IMG/VR virus record: IMGVR_UViG_3300025585_000159
Coordinates: 1 to 24,822 of that record
Origin: a virus
Direction: 5' to 3' (one strand)
Length of the DNA: 24,822 nt
How positions within the stretch are numbered: position 1 is the first letter of the stretch; every line of letters begins with the position of its first letter. The notes below the pieces were generated by a model that was not told the origin of the DNA, did no database searches, and saw only the letters and a list, made by a program, of their open reading frames with translations. Position numbers and translations under genes: made by a program. Positions 6,411 through 11,969 of the stretch are shown here, piece by piece.

Positions 6411-6578
6411 TTAGTAAGTTTTTACCATTGCAAATCGCTGTTGTCCATTTGCTAAGCGCAACATAACACGAGTTACATTTTTGCTTTGTGGCACAAACTT
6501 TTCAATTCGTCCTGTAACACCTGTTTTGCTTGTTGTGAATAAATCACCAATTTGGTAAGTGTATCCGCCTAATGTCAT
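6411..6578 (-). CDS. 55-residue beta-barrel-like protein, paralogue of the 7210 gene
   Basis: The product MTLGGYTYQIGDLFTT... matches the 55-residue product of 7210-7377 along its length (YxxGDLxTSxKxxVTG, then RVxLxxxG, R). This looks like a small SH3-type or KOW-like beta-barrel; the match between the two is direct, the fold is a guess. ATG 6578 lies downstream of AAAGG; a longer frame to 6644 would start inside the promoter. It is expressed from its own promoter. Confidence 0.65.
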   Translation of the reverse strand: MTLGGYTYQIGDLFTTSKTGVTGRIEKFVPQSKNVTRVMLRLANGQQRFAMVKTY

Positions 6579-6615
6579 TTTGGGTCTTGCCTTTCTGTTT
6601 TTGGGTCTTATTATT

Positions 6616-6659
6616 ATTTTACTAGATTTTGGCAGGGAAGTCAAATACCCTCCCCTGCC
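6616..6659 (-). promoter_or_regulatory. Promoter with 7-bp inverted repeat around the -35
   Basis: TTGACT (6639-6644), 17 bp, TAAAAT (6616-6621). GGCAGGG (6631-6637) and CCCTGCC (6653-6659) form an inverted repeat that encloses the -35. It could be an operator, or a stem ending the gene upstream, though no T-run follows. Confidence 0.6.
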
Positions 6660-6666
6660 TATCTAA

Positions 6667-7092
6667 TTACAAGTATCTAGCGATAGCGTTGTAGGTAGAA
6701 GTAGAAACTACTTCCTCATCTGTCATCTTGAGAATACGGATTGCGTTCTCAATTTCCTCTTTCATTTCATTGTAAGAGTGTTGGTGTAGAACCTCAAAAT
6801 CACGCTGTGGTTCAGCAGGAAAATCTGCTTCATTACAGGTTAGGTCAAAATCTACATTGAGAGTTTTGTTCCAAGAACGATAGTTAGTGCGGAAGTTTTC
6901 TGCTTTTGCTATGTTAGCAACAGCAAACTTGCCAACTTCCTTACGCCACTTTTCTCTTGCCTTCTCATACTTTGCTTCGTTTTCTGATTGGTTAGCCCAA
7001 CTCTTGTTGAGTTCTGCTAATTTAGTTTCTAAAGCCTTGATGACCTTAGTTGTAGCGATTTTCACGCTAATTGCTTTTTGGTTTCTAGCCAT
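6667..7092 (-). CDS. Conserved coiled-coil phage protein
   Basis: A 141-residue, lysine/glutamate-rich protein. Residues 15-60 (KVIKALETKLAELNKS... KWRKEV) form a long coiled coil, followed by VANIAKAENFRTNYRSWN and a C-terminal EEIENAIRIL helix. It resembles small phage proteins of unknown function. AAAGGAAATACCA precedes the ATG. It has its own promoter (7132-7160). Confidence 0.7.
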   Translation of the reverse strand: MARNQKAISVKIATTKVIKALETKLAELNKSWANQSENEAKYEKAREKWRKEVGKFAVANIAKAENFRTNYRSWNKTLNVDFDLTCNEADFPAEPQRDFEVLHQHSYNEMKEEIENAIRILKMTDEEVVSTSTYNAIARYL

Positions 7093-7131
7093 TGGTATTT
7101 CCTTTCTTTTTGGGTTTTTGGGTCTTATGCT

Positions 7132-7160
7132 ATCATAGCATTTCTACGATAGAAAATCAA
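7132..7160 (-). promoter_or_regulatory. Promoter of the 7092 gene
   Basis: TTGATT (7155-7160), 17 bp, TATGAT (7132-7137) with extended TGC. The palindrome TGCTA-TCA-TAGCA overlies the -10 and may be an operator. Confidence 0.65.
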
Positions 7161-7161
7161 G

Positions 7162-7187
7162 TGAGCAGTTTATCCTCCACTTGCTCA
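7162..7187 (-). terminator. Hairpin family copy 4
   Basis: TGAGCA (7162-7167) pairs with TGCTCA (7182-7187), 23 bp past the stop of the 7210-7377 gene. Stem bases equal those of copy 1; the loop differs. The minus-strand continuation CTTGATTTTC is only weakly T-rich and overlaps the -35 of the next promoter. Confidence 0.45.
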
Positions 7188-7209
7188 GGTGGCGTTAGCG
7201 TTTGCTAAA

Positions 7210-7377
7210 TTACTTTGCTGTCCAAGTTGTCCAGCGAGGTGTTCCAGCGACATCAAGTTTTACACGAACACTTTGTCCGTCTTTGTTTGGCTTGATTTCT
7301 GTGATAGTGCCTGTTACCTTTGACTTCTGTGAAGTGTAGAGGTCGCCTACCTTGTAAGTTGCTGTTGCTACTGCCAT
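7210..7377 (-). CDS. 55-residue beta-barrel-like protein, paralogue of the 6411 gene
   Basis: The product MAVATATYKVGDLYTS... aligns end to end with the 55-residue product of 6411-6578. AAGGAG lies eight bases before ATG 7377; an ATG two codons earlier is closer than ideal. It is controlled by the cassette at 7410-7499. The pair probably arose by duplication around the intervening coiled-coil gene. Function unknown. Confidence 0.65.
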   Translation of the reverse strand: MAVATATYKVGDLYTSQKSKVTGTITEIKPNKDGQSVRVKLDVAGTPRWTTWTAK

Positions 7378-7409
7378 TTTCATTTCTCCTTTTTCTAGTT
7401 GATAATACA

Positions 7410-7499
7410 ATTCTAACATTTTTTGAGATTTTTAGCAAATCCAAATCCACTATTTTTTGTGTGATTTAGACCACACGACAAATAGGGCAAAACGGACAT
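7410..7499 (-). promoter_or_regulatory. Control cassette of the 7377 gene
   Basis: TTGCTA (7433-7438), 17 bp, TAGAAT (7410-7415). The CRP/GlxR-like site TGTGGTCTAAATCACA (minus strand, 7460-7475) is exactly 44 bp from the -10. The ATGTCCGTTTTGCCC box lies at 7485-7499. The stretch from this box through the operator matches the rightward cassette at 12002-12041 closely. Confidence 0.75.
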
Positions 7500-7555
7500 T
7501 ATTGGTAGAGGAATAGGGCTATGAGTAATAGGATAAGTAATAAGGCTATTTTCAC
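7499..7555 (-). CDS. 18-residue hydrophobic peptide
   Basis: A GTG start overlaps the stop of the Gp88 gene as GTGA and reads MKIALLLILLLIALFLYQ, a single membrane-spanning segment with almost no polar residues. Its stop codon touches the ATGTCCGTTTTG box. The 4-bp overlap and the hydrophobic composition argue for a coupled micro-gene, but there is no strong ribosome site and chance cannot be excluded. Confidence 0.4.
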   Translation of the reverse strand: MKIALLLILLLIALFLYQ

Positions 7556-8268
7556 TTTTTACTCGCACTAAATACTATGTCTGCCTTGTTGAATACGCAT
7601 AGACTACATTTTACACACGCTGAGCCTTCTTTGTCAATTAGGGCAATTCGCTTAGCATTTTCAGGGCACTTAGCACCAGGCTTGCCAATCATTGCCTTTA
7701 AGTCTGCTTGACCTACCGCAAAATTTTTGGCAAGGTATGCAAGGCGTACTCCATTAGTTTTTAATTCTAAAGCAATTTCTTTATTCTCTTCATCAGTACT
7801 AAAATAGAGAGATAGATTAGAGATACCATTAAGAATTGTTGCTGCAGATCTAACACGAGTATAGACCCAGAATTGAACATCGCTATGAGTTTCGATTACA
7901 TCTTTCCATGCGTGTGCATAAGTATCATTAAAGAAATCACCGTCCCAGTGAATGCGGAATAGTTTAGGTGCGTCTTTCTTTTCACAATCACTTTTGAAAT
8001 CAACAATCATCTCATTAAGCAGAGATACCATTGTTTCTTTATCTGCGTCTTTCAATAACTCCCAATTATGCAGGAGGACCGCTCTTACTCCCTTGTATAC
8101 TCTTTCGAGTTTTCCTGCATAGCAAACGCTCTCACAAACTGAAGTGGCACCAGGACACGAGAAAGCCTTTCCAGCAGGCAATCCAAATGTGTTGGCAATT
8201 GTTGGGGTTTTTCCATTTTTTGAGACAGCATTAGTGACCTTCCTATCATTACTTCTTTTTAGTTTCAT
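7552..8268 (-). CDS. Phage gene product 88 (Gp88) family protein
   Basis: A 238-residue protein of the Gp88 family known from actinobacteriophages and other phages. It begins with a basic MKLKRSNDRKV. Conserved Cys clusters are CPGATSVCESVCYAG near residues 38-52 and CVKCSLC near residue 218, with RIHWDGDFFN and FWVYTR between them. The eight cysteines suggest bound metal or an iron-sulphur cluster, but the activity is not known to me. AAGGATGAGAA precedes the ATG, which overlaps the upstream 50-residue gene as ATGA. It can be transcribed from 8424-8452 or from a promoter inside the upstream gene. Confidence 0.8.
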   Translation of the reverse strand: MKLKRSNDRKVTNAVSKNGKTPTIANTFGLPAGKAFSCPGATSVCESVCYAGKLERVYKGVRAVLLHNWELLKDADKETMVSLLNEMIVDFKSDCEKKDAPKLFRIHWDGDFFNDTYAHAWKDVIETHSDVQFWVYTRVRSAATILNGISNLSLYFSTDEENKEIALELKTNGVRLAYLAKNFAVGQADLKAMIGKPGAKCPENAKRIALIDKEGSACVKCSLCVFNKADIVFSASKK

Positions 8269-8417
8269 TTCTCATCCTTACTTTTATTTTCTAATTCTAT
8301 CATTTTTTTGTTATTTTGTCTAGTATAGTGTTTCTTACTCTTAACAAACGAGGCAGCATTAGACCTGCGTAATTCCATAAGGATACGCAATTGTTCAGGT
8401 GTCTTTTTTTGTCTCAT
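8265..8417 (-). CDS. 50-residue basic protein, leaderless
   Basis: The product MRQKKTPEQLRILMELRR... is rich in Lys/Arg and helical, possibly nucleic-acid binding. ATG 8417 follows a -10 (TAAGAT, 8424-8429) by exactly six bases, giving a leaderless mRNA. The stop overlaps the Gp88 start as ATGA, so the two are coupled. No family recognised. Confidence 0.6.
   Translation of the reverse strand: MRQKKTPEQLRILMELRRSNAASFVKSKKHYTRQNNKKMIELENKSKDEK
8294..8322 (-). promoter_or_regulatory. Internal promoter for the Gp88 gene
   Basis: TAGACA (8317-8322), 17 bp, TAGAAT (8294-8299), lying inside the upstream 50-residue gene, 26 bp before the Gp88 ATG. Confidence 0.5.
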
Positions 8418-8423
8418 AAAATA

Positions 8424-8452
8424 ATCTTATCATAAAAATATCAGATAAGCAA
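8424..8452 (-). promoter_or_regulatory. Leaderless promoter of the 8417 gene
   Basis: TTGCTT (8447-8452), 17 bp, TAAGAT (8424-8429), six bases to the ATG. Confidence 0.6.
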
Positions 8453-8479
8453 ATCATGGGAGGTTCTACTTAATCGTAA

Positions 8480-8511
8480 CAAAACGGACATTTCGCCCCT
8501 CGGGGCTTTTT
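8480..8511 (+). terminator. GC hairpin with T-run beside an ATGTCCGTTTTG box
   Basis: GCCCC (8495-8499), a TC loop and GGGGC (8502-8506) followed by five Ts resemble an intrinsic terminator for rightward transcription, though no rightward gene lies upstream. The next-door box (8480-8491, minus strand ATGTCCGTTTTG) and the CTCGGGG core place it in the repeated control-element set instead. The two-base loop is unusually tight. Confidence 0.4.
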
Positions 8512-8740
8512 AGTCTTCTATATAAACATAGAAATCAAATTTTGCATCATCACTTACTTCAATTACCTCTAGTTCGCCATATTCATCTACATAAGAAATT
8601 GCATAACCATCTTTAAGTGAATTAATTTCTTTAACTTCACATACCATGCCATCAATACCAATTAAATCGTCAGGCATGAGTATATCAACACTGAACACAT
8701 CGACTTTTTTGAGATCCATATTCAATATTGTAGCAGTCAT
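8510..8740 (-). CDS. Small acidic hypothetical protein
   Basis: A 76-residue acidic, beta-rich protein (MTATILNMDLKKVDV...). The middle (DDLIGIDGMVCEVKEINSL) looks like a small beta-barrel, similar in style to phage SH3-like proteins. It overlaps the upstream stop as ATGA. Last of a leftward operon starting at 9549. Confidence 0.65.
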   Translation of the reverse strand: MTATILNMDLKKVDVFSVDILMPDDLIGIDGMVCEVKEINSLKDGYAISYVDEYGELEVIEVSDDAKFDFYVYIED

Positions 8741-8952
8741 TTTATTGCTACCTTGCCATTACGATAAAAAATCTTAGTGTGCATTTTGCCACTAGGTTCT
8801 GATAAGTTAATTGTGCGATACTCTACGGCATCTCCAAAGTCATTAAACTTCTGATAAGTTTCAACGGCAGTTAAAGCGTCGCTAAATCTACCAACCCACT
8901 CAGGGCTAGTAGAATTATCATTAGTGCTAGTTACGGCATAAGTGTATTCCAT
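8737..8952 (-). CDS. Small hypothetical protein
   Basis: A 71-residue mixed alpha/beta protein (MEYTYAVTSTNDN...) with GAGGAATACTAAG before the ATG. One base separates it from the upstream gene and it overlaps the downstream one as ATGA. No recognised family. Confidence 0.65.
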   Translation of the reverse strand: MEYTYAVTSTNDNSTSPEWVGRFSDALTAVETYQKFNDFGDAVEYRTINLSEPSGKMHTKIFYRNGKVAIK

Positions 8953-8953
8953 C

Positions 8954-9253
8954 TTAGTATTCCTCTCTTTCGATAATCCATGCGTCTAAGTGGTGAGCCT
9001 CAATAATAGCATGAGCAGGGGCAGTATTCAATCCACGCCATGACACGCCTTCAGGAAGTTCAATATCTGCGTCCCATAGTCCTAAATCATTTACTGCGTC
9101 AATAGCCTCAATACAAGGCTTGACCATAAACTTGGGCACTGGTGGATAGTGATTAGCAGATAAGTGGATACCAATCTGCGTTTCAATATCTAAGTGGATA
9201 CCCAAATCCTCTAGTGTTCCGTCTGCCATTTCAGTTGCCATATTGCTTCCCAT
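8954..9253 (-). CDS. Conserved phage hypothetical protein
   Basis: A 99-residue protein with HLSANHYPPVP, MVKPCIEAIDAVN, LPEGVSWRG and TAPAHAIIEAHHLDAWI. I recognise this pattern from a common actinobacteriophage/environmental phage family of unknown function. The His-rich C-terminus could bind metal, but no activity is assigned. GGAGG lies seven bases before the ATG and the start overlaps the upstream stop as TAATG. Confidence 0.75.
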   Translation of the reverse strand: MGSNMATEMADGTLEDLGIHLDIETQIGIHLSANHYPPVPKFMVKPCIEAIDAVNDLGLWDADIELPEGVSWRGLNTAPAHAIIEAHHLDAWIIEREEY

Positions 9254-9549
9254 TAGTTAGCCTCCTGTGTAGTCCAAAGTTTATCCATTTCAGTATAGTC
9301 TATCTCTGCGTTGTTAGCAAGGTAGCAGGTATAGCAATATAAAGCGTCCCAAGATACTTTATTCTCATTACAACCAATACAAGTTTCTTCCATCGCTACT
9401 TGATAGAAATCCTCATTAGTTAGGTGTTGAGGATTACAATCGCACCACTCAATATCAAAGTCCTCACCATTAGCCCAACCCTCATAGCCAAGCCCATTAC
9501 ACATTTCGCAATTAGCAATCGCTTCAATCGCATTTTTCATTTTACTCAT
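9253..9549 (-). CDS. Zinc-ribbon mini-protein with DnaJ-like CxxCxGxG
   Basis: A 98-residue protein (MSKMKNAIEAIANCEMC...). CEMCNGLGY resembles the CxxCxGxG repeat of the DnaJ zinc domain, followed by CDC, CIGC and CYTC, enough for two zinc sites. ATG 9549 is preferred because GAGGAAAAA precedes it; the longer frame to 9612 runs through the promoter. First gene of the operon 9549-8510. Confidence 0.65.
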   Translation of the reverse strand: MSKMKNAIEAIANCEMCNGLGYEGWANGEDFDIEWCDCNPQHLTNEDFYQVAMEETCIGCNENKVSWDALYCYTCYLANNAEIDYTEMDKLWTTQEAN

Positions 9550-9574
9550 TTTTTCCTCTTTTCTTTCTAATTCA

Positions 9575-9596
9575 ATCCTAGCAGTATGGTCTGACA
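9575..9596 (-). promoter_or_regulatory. TGTCAG-N10-TAGGAT promoter
   Basis: TGTCAG (9591-9596), ten bases, TAGGAT (9575-9580) with extended TGC; no usable -35 at 17 bp. The same arrangement with exactly ten bases occurs at 5197, 6125, 10907 and 11876. Confidence 0.6.
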
Positions 9597-9598
9597 TT

Positions 9599-9814
9599 TT
9601 AGTAGTCCTCAACCCTCACGCTAACTGTTGCCCACTCATCTTTAAGTGAACCTGTTGGGCGGTATCTAATAGCAAAATCTAACCAACCCTCAGCAGGATA
9701 AGTATCCTCACGCTTCTCAGCATAGTTAATTATTCCGCCATTAAATCTGCGCTTCATTGAAGTTGGCGCATAGTATTGGTCAATTAGTAAATCAACAATA
9801 GAATAACCTCTCAT
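9599..9814 (-). CDS. Hypothetical protein, paralogue of the 10660 gene
   Basis: A 71-residue protein. YSIVDLLIDQYY..., GGIINYAEK..., WLDFAIRYR and VSVRVEDY align with YSIESLLVGKPY..., GEIINAEK..., SYLVEIRKQ and IAVKTENL of the 10660-10863 product, so the two are diverged duplicates. AAAGGAAAAAACA precedes the ATG. Transcribed from the cassette at 9846-9923. Function unknown. Confidence 0.7.
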   Translation of the reverse strand: MRGYSIVDLLIDQYYAPTSMKRRFNGGIINYAEKREDTYPAEGWLDFAIRYRPTGSLKDEWATVSVRVEDY

Positions 9815-9845
9815 TGTTTTTTCCTTTCTTTAGTTTCAGGCTTCC

Positions 9846-9923
9846 AGCCTATCATTTTTATTTTTAGAAATCAAATCGACACGCCGTAAATTACATGCCC
9901 GTAATTCTGTGATCTTAAACACA
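9846..9923 (-). promoter_or_regulatory. Control cassette of the 9814 gene
   Basis: TTGATT (9869-9874), 17 bp, TAGGCT (9846-9851). The CGACACGCCGT box (9877-9887) lies two bases upstream of the -35. The CRP/GlxR-like TGTGATCTTAAACACA (9908-9923) is 56 bp from the -10, the same spacing as at 5259. Confidence 0.65.
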
Positions 9924-9932
9924 TACTTAAAG

Positions 9933-9953
9933 TTATACACAGCCTGTGGATAA
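9933..9953. promoter_or_regulatory. Inverted pair of DnaA boxes
   Basis: TTATACACA (9933-9941), three bases, TGTGGATAA (9945-9953). The second is the perfect DnaA box TTATCCACA on the minus strand and the first fits TTWTNCACA. CCCCTCGGG follows immediately. Possible replication-control site. Confidence 0.6.
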
Positions 9954-9981
9954 CCCCTCGGGCCATTTTAGTTGAAAGTTC

Positions 9982-10002
9982 AAGCAGTTTTAAATCATGC
10001 TT
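9982..10002 (-). terminator. Hairpin family copy 5
   Basis: AAGCA (9982-9986) pairs with TGCTT (9998-10002) around GTTTTAAATCA, with the conserved AGGA beside it. The changed stem bases (AAGCA/TGCTT against GAGCA/TGCTC) keep pairing. It lies 12 bp past the stop of the 10015-10167 gene. Confidence 0.5.
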
Positions 10003-10014
10003 AGGATTTTTATT

Positions 10015-10167
10015 TTACTTTTTTATTCTTTCAGTTCGCAAAGCAATTTGCAATCTGCGAATTTCTTTTTCAAGTTGAACATTACGATTCCAAAATGCAA
10101 TCATCATTCCAAGCGATCCAGCGAGTGCAATTACAATTGCGATTAGTGTTCCGTTATCTAGTATCAT
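10015..10167 (-). CDS. 50-residue membrane protein
   Basis: Product MILDNGTLIAIVIALAGS... has a short outside stretch, one membrane segment (about residues 7-25) and a basic, heptad-like tail (VQLEKEIRRLQIALRTERIKK). GGGAAAGAA precedes the ATG, which overlaps the upstream micro-gene as ATGA. The layout resembles small phage inner-membrane or lysis-accessory proteins, but no role can be assigned. Confidence 0.6.
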   Translation of the reverse strand: MILDNGTLIAIVIALAGSLGMMIAFWNRNVQLEKEIRRLQIALRTERIKK

Positions 10168-10274
10168 TTCTTTCCCATTCTCTTTTGTTCTCTAATTGCT
10201 AGGTAGATACCAAAAAGAATTGGTGCCCATAGCATTATTTGTACGAGTGATGTTATTAGTCTATTCATTGTCAT
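10164..10274 (-). CDS. 36-residue membrane protein
   Basis: Product MTMNRLITSLVQIMLWAPIL... is one hydrophobic segment (residues 6-26) with a basic end (REQKRMGKK). It overlaps both neighbours as ATGA, a strong sign of translational coupling in the series 10459, 10274, 10167. Function unknown. Confidence 0.55.
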   Translation of the reverse strand: MTMNRLITSLVQIMLWAPILFGIYLAIREQKRMGKK

Positions 10275-10459
10275 ACTAGTAAATTCTCTCCATATACAGC
10301 CTGCAAGAATTTTTCTTCATTGAAATTAGGATTATCTTCTGCAAACATATCAACAAAATCTAAAACCATATATTTGAAATCTGAAATTTCAACAGGATTA
10401 TTTTCATAGTAATCACGCAAAATTTTTGCTGTGGCTACATAGTCTTTTCTAGTCATCAT
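10271..10459 (-). CDS. Conserved small phage protein
   Basis: A 62-residue protein (MMTRKDYVATAKILRDYY...). The pattern MTRKDY, then FAEDNPNFNEEKFLQAVYG is widespread in small phage proteins of unknown function. It overlaps the upstream stop as TAATG; the second ATG (10456) may be the actual start. Predicted helical throughout. Confidence 0.75.
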   Translation of the reverse strand: MMTRKDYVATAKILRDYYENNPVEISDFKYMVLDFVDMFAEDNPNFNEEKFLQAVYGENLLV

Positions 10460-10641
10460 TAGAGTTTAGCCTTTCCAATAAGGCGACCTGAGATACCTAA
10501 CAAGTCGCAAGAAATTTTTACTGCGATACCTGCTGGCAATTTGTCAGGGTAGTTAGAAATAAAATCTGCTACCTGACCTTTAGTAGATAGATTGACAATA
10601 GAGGTAGAACCATTGAAGGTTTCTAGTTTTACTTTATACAT
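10459..10641 (-). CDS. Hypothetical protein, paralogue of the rightward 12713 gene
   Basis: A 60-residue protein (MYKVKLETFNGSTSIV...). Its end, KISCDLLGISGRLIGKAKL, matches KITCDLVGIDGYLQGTK of the 12713-12886 product, with similar length and N-terminal strand pattern, so related genes lie in both divergent arms. AAAGGA lies 11-12 bases before the ATG. Second gene of the operon begun at 10863. Confidence 0.65.
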   Translation of the reverse strand: MYKVKLETFNGSTSIVNLSTKGQVADFISNYPDKLPAGIAVKISCDLLGISGRLIGKAKL

Positions 10642-10659
10642 TATTTTAGTTTTCCTTTC

Positions 10660-10863
10660 TTAGAGATTTTCTGTTTTTACTGCGATAGTGCGATAAGTAT
10701 AACCGCCACCCTGCTTACGAATTTCTACAAGATAACTTTCGCAACCCTCATACCAAACTGCGTGAGGGTGTTTTTCTGCGTTGATAATTTCACCAACTAC
10801 TGAGCGAGAGTGGTAAGGCTTTCCTACAAGTAGGCTTTCAATTGAATAGACATTTGCTGACAT
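10660..10863 (-). CDS. Hypothetical protein, paralogue of the 9599 gene
   Basis: A 67-residue protein (MSANVYSIESLLVGKPY...), a diverged duplicate of the 9599-9814 product. AAAGGAG lies five to six bases before the ATG. Its 25-base leader is identical to that of the gene at 11182. Probably the first gene of the leftward series 10863-10015, transcribed from 10907-10912 and perhaps 11029-11057. Confidence 0.7.
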   Translation of the reverse strand: MSANVYSIESLLVGKPYHSRSVVGEIINAEKHPHAVWYEGCESYLVEIRKQGGGYTYRTIAVKTENL

Positions 10864-10888
10864 TTAGTTCTCCTTTCAAGAGACTTTC
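10864..10888. repeat. 25-bp leader repeat, copy 1
   Basis: Identical to 11184-11208. Each copy carries the ribosome site (AAAGGAG on the minus strand) and lies directly before a start codon followed by TCAG, so the 5' leader was duplicated together with the start. Confidence 0.7.
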
Positions 10889-10906
10889 ATTTTTACTGAT
10901 AAGGCT

Positions 10907-10992
10907 ATCCTATCAGAGGGGGCTGACATTTTGGCTACTTATTTGCTAAGGCTCATTGTGATTTATCTCACACTTATTTGCTTAGGCTCATT
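10907..10992 (-). promoter_or_regulatory. Control cassette of the 10863 operon with direct repeat
   Basis: TGTCAG (10923-10928), ten bases, TAGGAT (10907-10912), no normal -35. The perfect CRP/GlxR site TGTGATTTATCTCACA (10957-10972, plus-strand reading) lies exactly 44 bp away. It is flanked by 21-bp direct repeats (10937-10957 and 10972-10992, one mismatch) containing CTTATTTGCTWAGGCTC. Confidence 0.75.
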
Positions 10993-11028
10993 AGCCAATT
11001 TGTCCTTTATTTAGTTTTGATACTGAGT

Positions 11029-11094
11029 ATCCTATCAGATATCCCTTGAAAAGTCAAGGCGACACGCCGTAGGCACTCTGTGATTTATATCACT
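11029..11094 (-). promoter_or_regulatory. Promoter with CGACACGCCGT box and CRP/GlxR-like site
   Basis: TTGACT (11052-11057), 17 bp, TAGGAT (11029-11034). The CGACACGCCGT box is at 11060-11070. TGTGATTTATATCACT (11079-11094, plus-strand reading) is exactly 44 bp from the -10 and overlaps the stop of the gene ending at 11090. No gene starts between this and the next promoter at 10907, so it may add to transcription of the 10863 operon. Confidence 0.7.
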
Positions 11095-11182
11095 TATGGA
11101 TACAATCACTTTCAATCTCATGACCAAACTCTTCAACGAGTTCCTCATAGATTTCATCCATATAGTCTAGATAGTCTGACAT
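11090..11182 (-). CDS. 30-residue acidic peptide
   Basis: Product MSDYLDYMDEIYEELVEEFG... ends SDCIHK. It is strongly acidic and helical. AAAGGAG seven bases upstream and a promoter 49 bp upstream support it as a real micro-gene. Its leader and first bases are shared with the 10863 gene. A short acidic peptide might act as an inhibitor or DNA mimic, which is only a guess. Confidence 0.6.
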   Translation of the reverse strand: MSDYLDYMDEIYEELVEEFGHEIESDCIHK

Positions 11183-11183
11183 T

Positions 11184-11208
11184 TTAGTTCTCCTTTCAAG
11201 AGACTTTC
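11184..11208. repeat. 25-bp leader repeat, copy 2
   Basis: Exact match to 10864-10888, before the 30-residue gene. Confidence 0.7.
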
Positions 11209-11230
11209 TTATTTAATTCTTTATAGTAGA

Positions 11231-11352
11231 ATACTAGCAGATAAATCTCAAAAAGTCAAGTCGACACGCAGGACAAAACGGACATTTTAACAAATATTTT
11301 TGTGGTATTCATCACACTTACTTAAAATGGACAAAACGGACATGGCTCGGGC
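11231..11352 (-). promoter_or_regulatory. Control cassette of the 11182 gene
   Basis: TTGACT (11254-11259), 17 bp, TAGTAT (11231-11236) with extended TGC. The CGACACGC box (11262-11269) is two bases upstream of the -35. ATGTCCGTTTTGTCC boxes lie at 11271-11285 and 11329-11343 on either side of the CRP/GlxR-like TGTGATGAATACCACA (minus strand, 11301-11316), which is 64 bp from the -10. GCTCGGGC (11345-11352) closes the cassette. Confidence 0.7.
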
Positions 11353-11354
11353 AA

Positions 11355-11389
11355 TTTTTGCGGTGATTGTCAAGATCAACACGCAAAAA
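11355..11389 (-). terminator. 8-bp inverted repeat after the 11398 gene
   Basis: TTTTTGCG (11355-11362) and CGCAAAAA (11382-11389) are perfect arms around a 19-base loop, just past the stop at 11398. The arms supply A/T-runs on both strands, so it may act as a weak two-way terminator. Confidence 0.45.
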
Positions 11390-11397
11390 CTTTTTAT

Positions 11398-11610
11398 TTA
11401 GTCAAAGTAAATTGCACCTTTAACGTCTTTATGATTAACACAAACATTACCACGTGGAATTTCTACGTGACATTTGAAACAGAGCATTTTAACTTCTGCT
11501 TTTGTTAAAATTGCTAATTCTAAATCTAACTTAGTATCAGCAGAAGCATTTTCTAGTGCAACCCAACCTGCACCATTTGAATTCATTTCAAAAATTTCTA
11601 AAGTAGCCAT
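11398..11610 (-). CDS. Small protein with CxxC zinc motif
   Basis: A 70-residue protein (MATLEIFEMNSNG...) with CFKCHVEIPRGNVCVNH near residues 44-60, a Cys/His set that could bind one zinc. ATG 11610 has GGGAG eight bases before it; the frame extends to a TTG at 11625. It follows the 11616-11822 gene in the same operon. Function unknown. Confidence 0.65.
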   Translation of the reverse strand: MATLEIFEMNSNGAGWVALENASADTKLDLELAILTKAEVKMLCFKCHVEIPRGNVCVNHKDVKGAIYFD

Positions 11611-11615
11611 TAGGA

Positions 11616-11822
11616 TTACTCCCAACTTCTAGTAGTAGCGAATACTACACGCTTACTAGGTGTGTAGTTTTCTAACTCTTTCAAGTTAGTTTCTAGGATA
11701 ACTCCCTTTTGAGAGAGTAGGTCTAACATTTCGTTAGCAGATTGTTCATCTTTTACGAGAACACCTAAACAAGTACCAAACTCGTTTTCTGAGTATTGAA
11801 TTTTATAACTTAGTGAAAACAT
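11616..11822 (-). CDS. Small hypothetical protein, first of the leftward arm
   Basis: A 68-residue protein (MFSLSYKIQYSENEFG...). Strand-helix-strand order with LVKDEQSANEMLDLLSQKG suggests an ACT-like or ferredoxin-like mini-fold, a guess only. AAAGGAAAACAAA precedes the ATG. It is the leftward gene next to the divergent control/DnaA region. Confidence 0.65.
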   Translation of the reverse strand: MFSLSYKIQYSENEFGTCLGVLVKDEQSANEMLDLLSQKGVILETNLKELENYTPSKRVVFATTRSWE

Positions 11823-11875
11823 TTTGTTTTCCTTTCTTTAGAAGTAACCTTTACTTCTTTATCTTTATACTACGT

Positions 11876-11962
11876 ATCCTAACATAGACCACTGACATTT
11901 TCAGGGGTATAAATGGGATAAATTGGACATTGTGGCGTACCTCACATATGACGTACATCACA
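11876..11962 (-). promoter_or_regulatory. Leftward divergent control cassette with tandem operators
   Basis: TGTCAG (11892-11897), ten bases, TAGGAT (11876-11881). The box ATGTCCAATTTATCCC (minus strand) is at 11915-11930. Two abutting CRP/GlxR-like sites follow: TGTGGCGTACCTCACA (11931-11946) and TATGACGTACATCACA (11947-11962), the first 49 bp from the -10. Confidence 0.7.
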
Positions 11963-11969
11963 TACGTAG

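Noticed and set aside
10880-10928. ATG in the TGTCAG element at 10923 as start of a 17-codon gene
   Set aside because: No ribosome site and the -10 hexamer lies inside the frame; the TGTCAG at constant spacing is a promoter element.
10937-11005. Two very short frames reading MSLSK within the 21-bp direct repeats
   Set aside because: Only five codons, and only one has a ribosome-like site; the repeat is better explained by flanking the operator.
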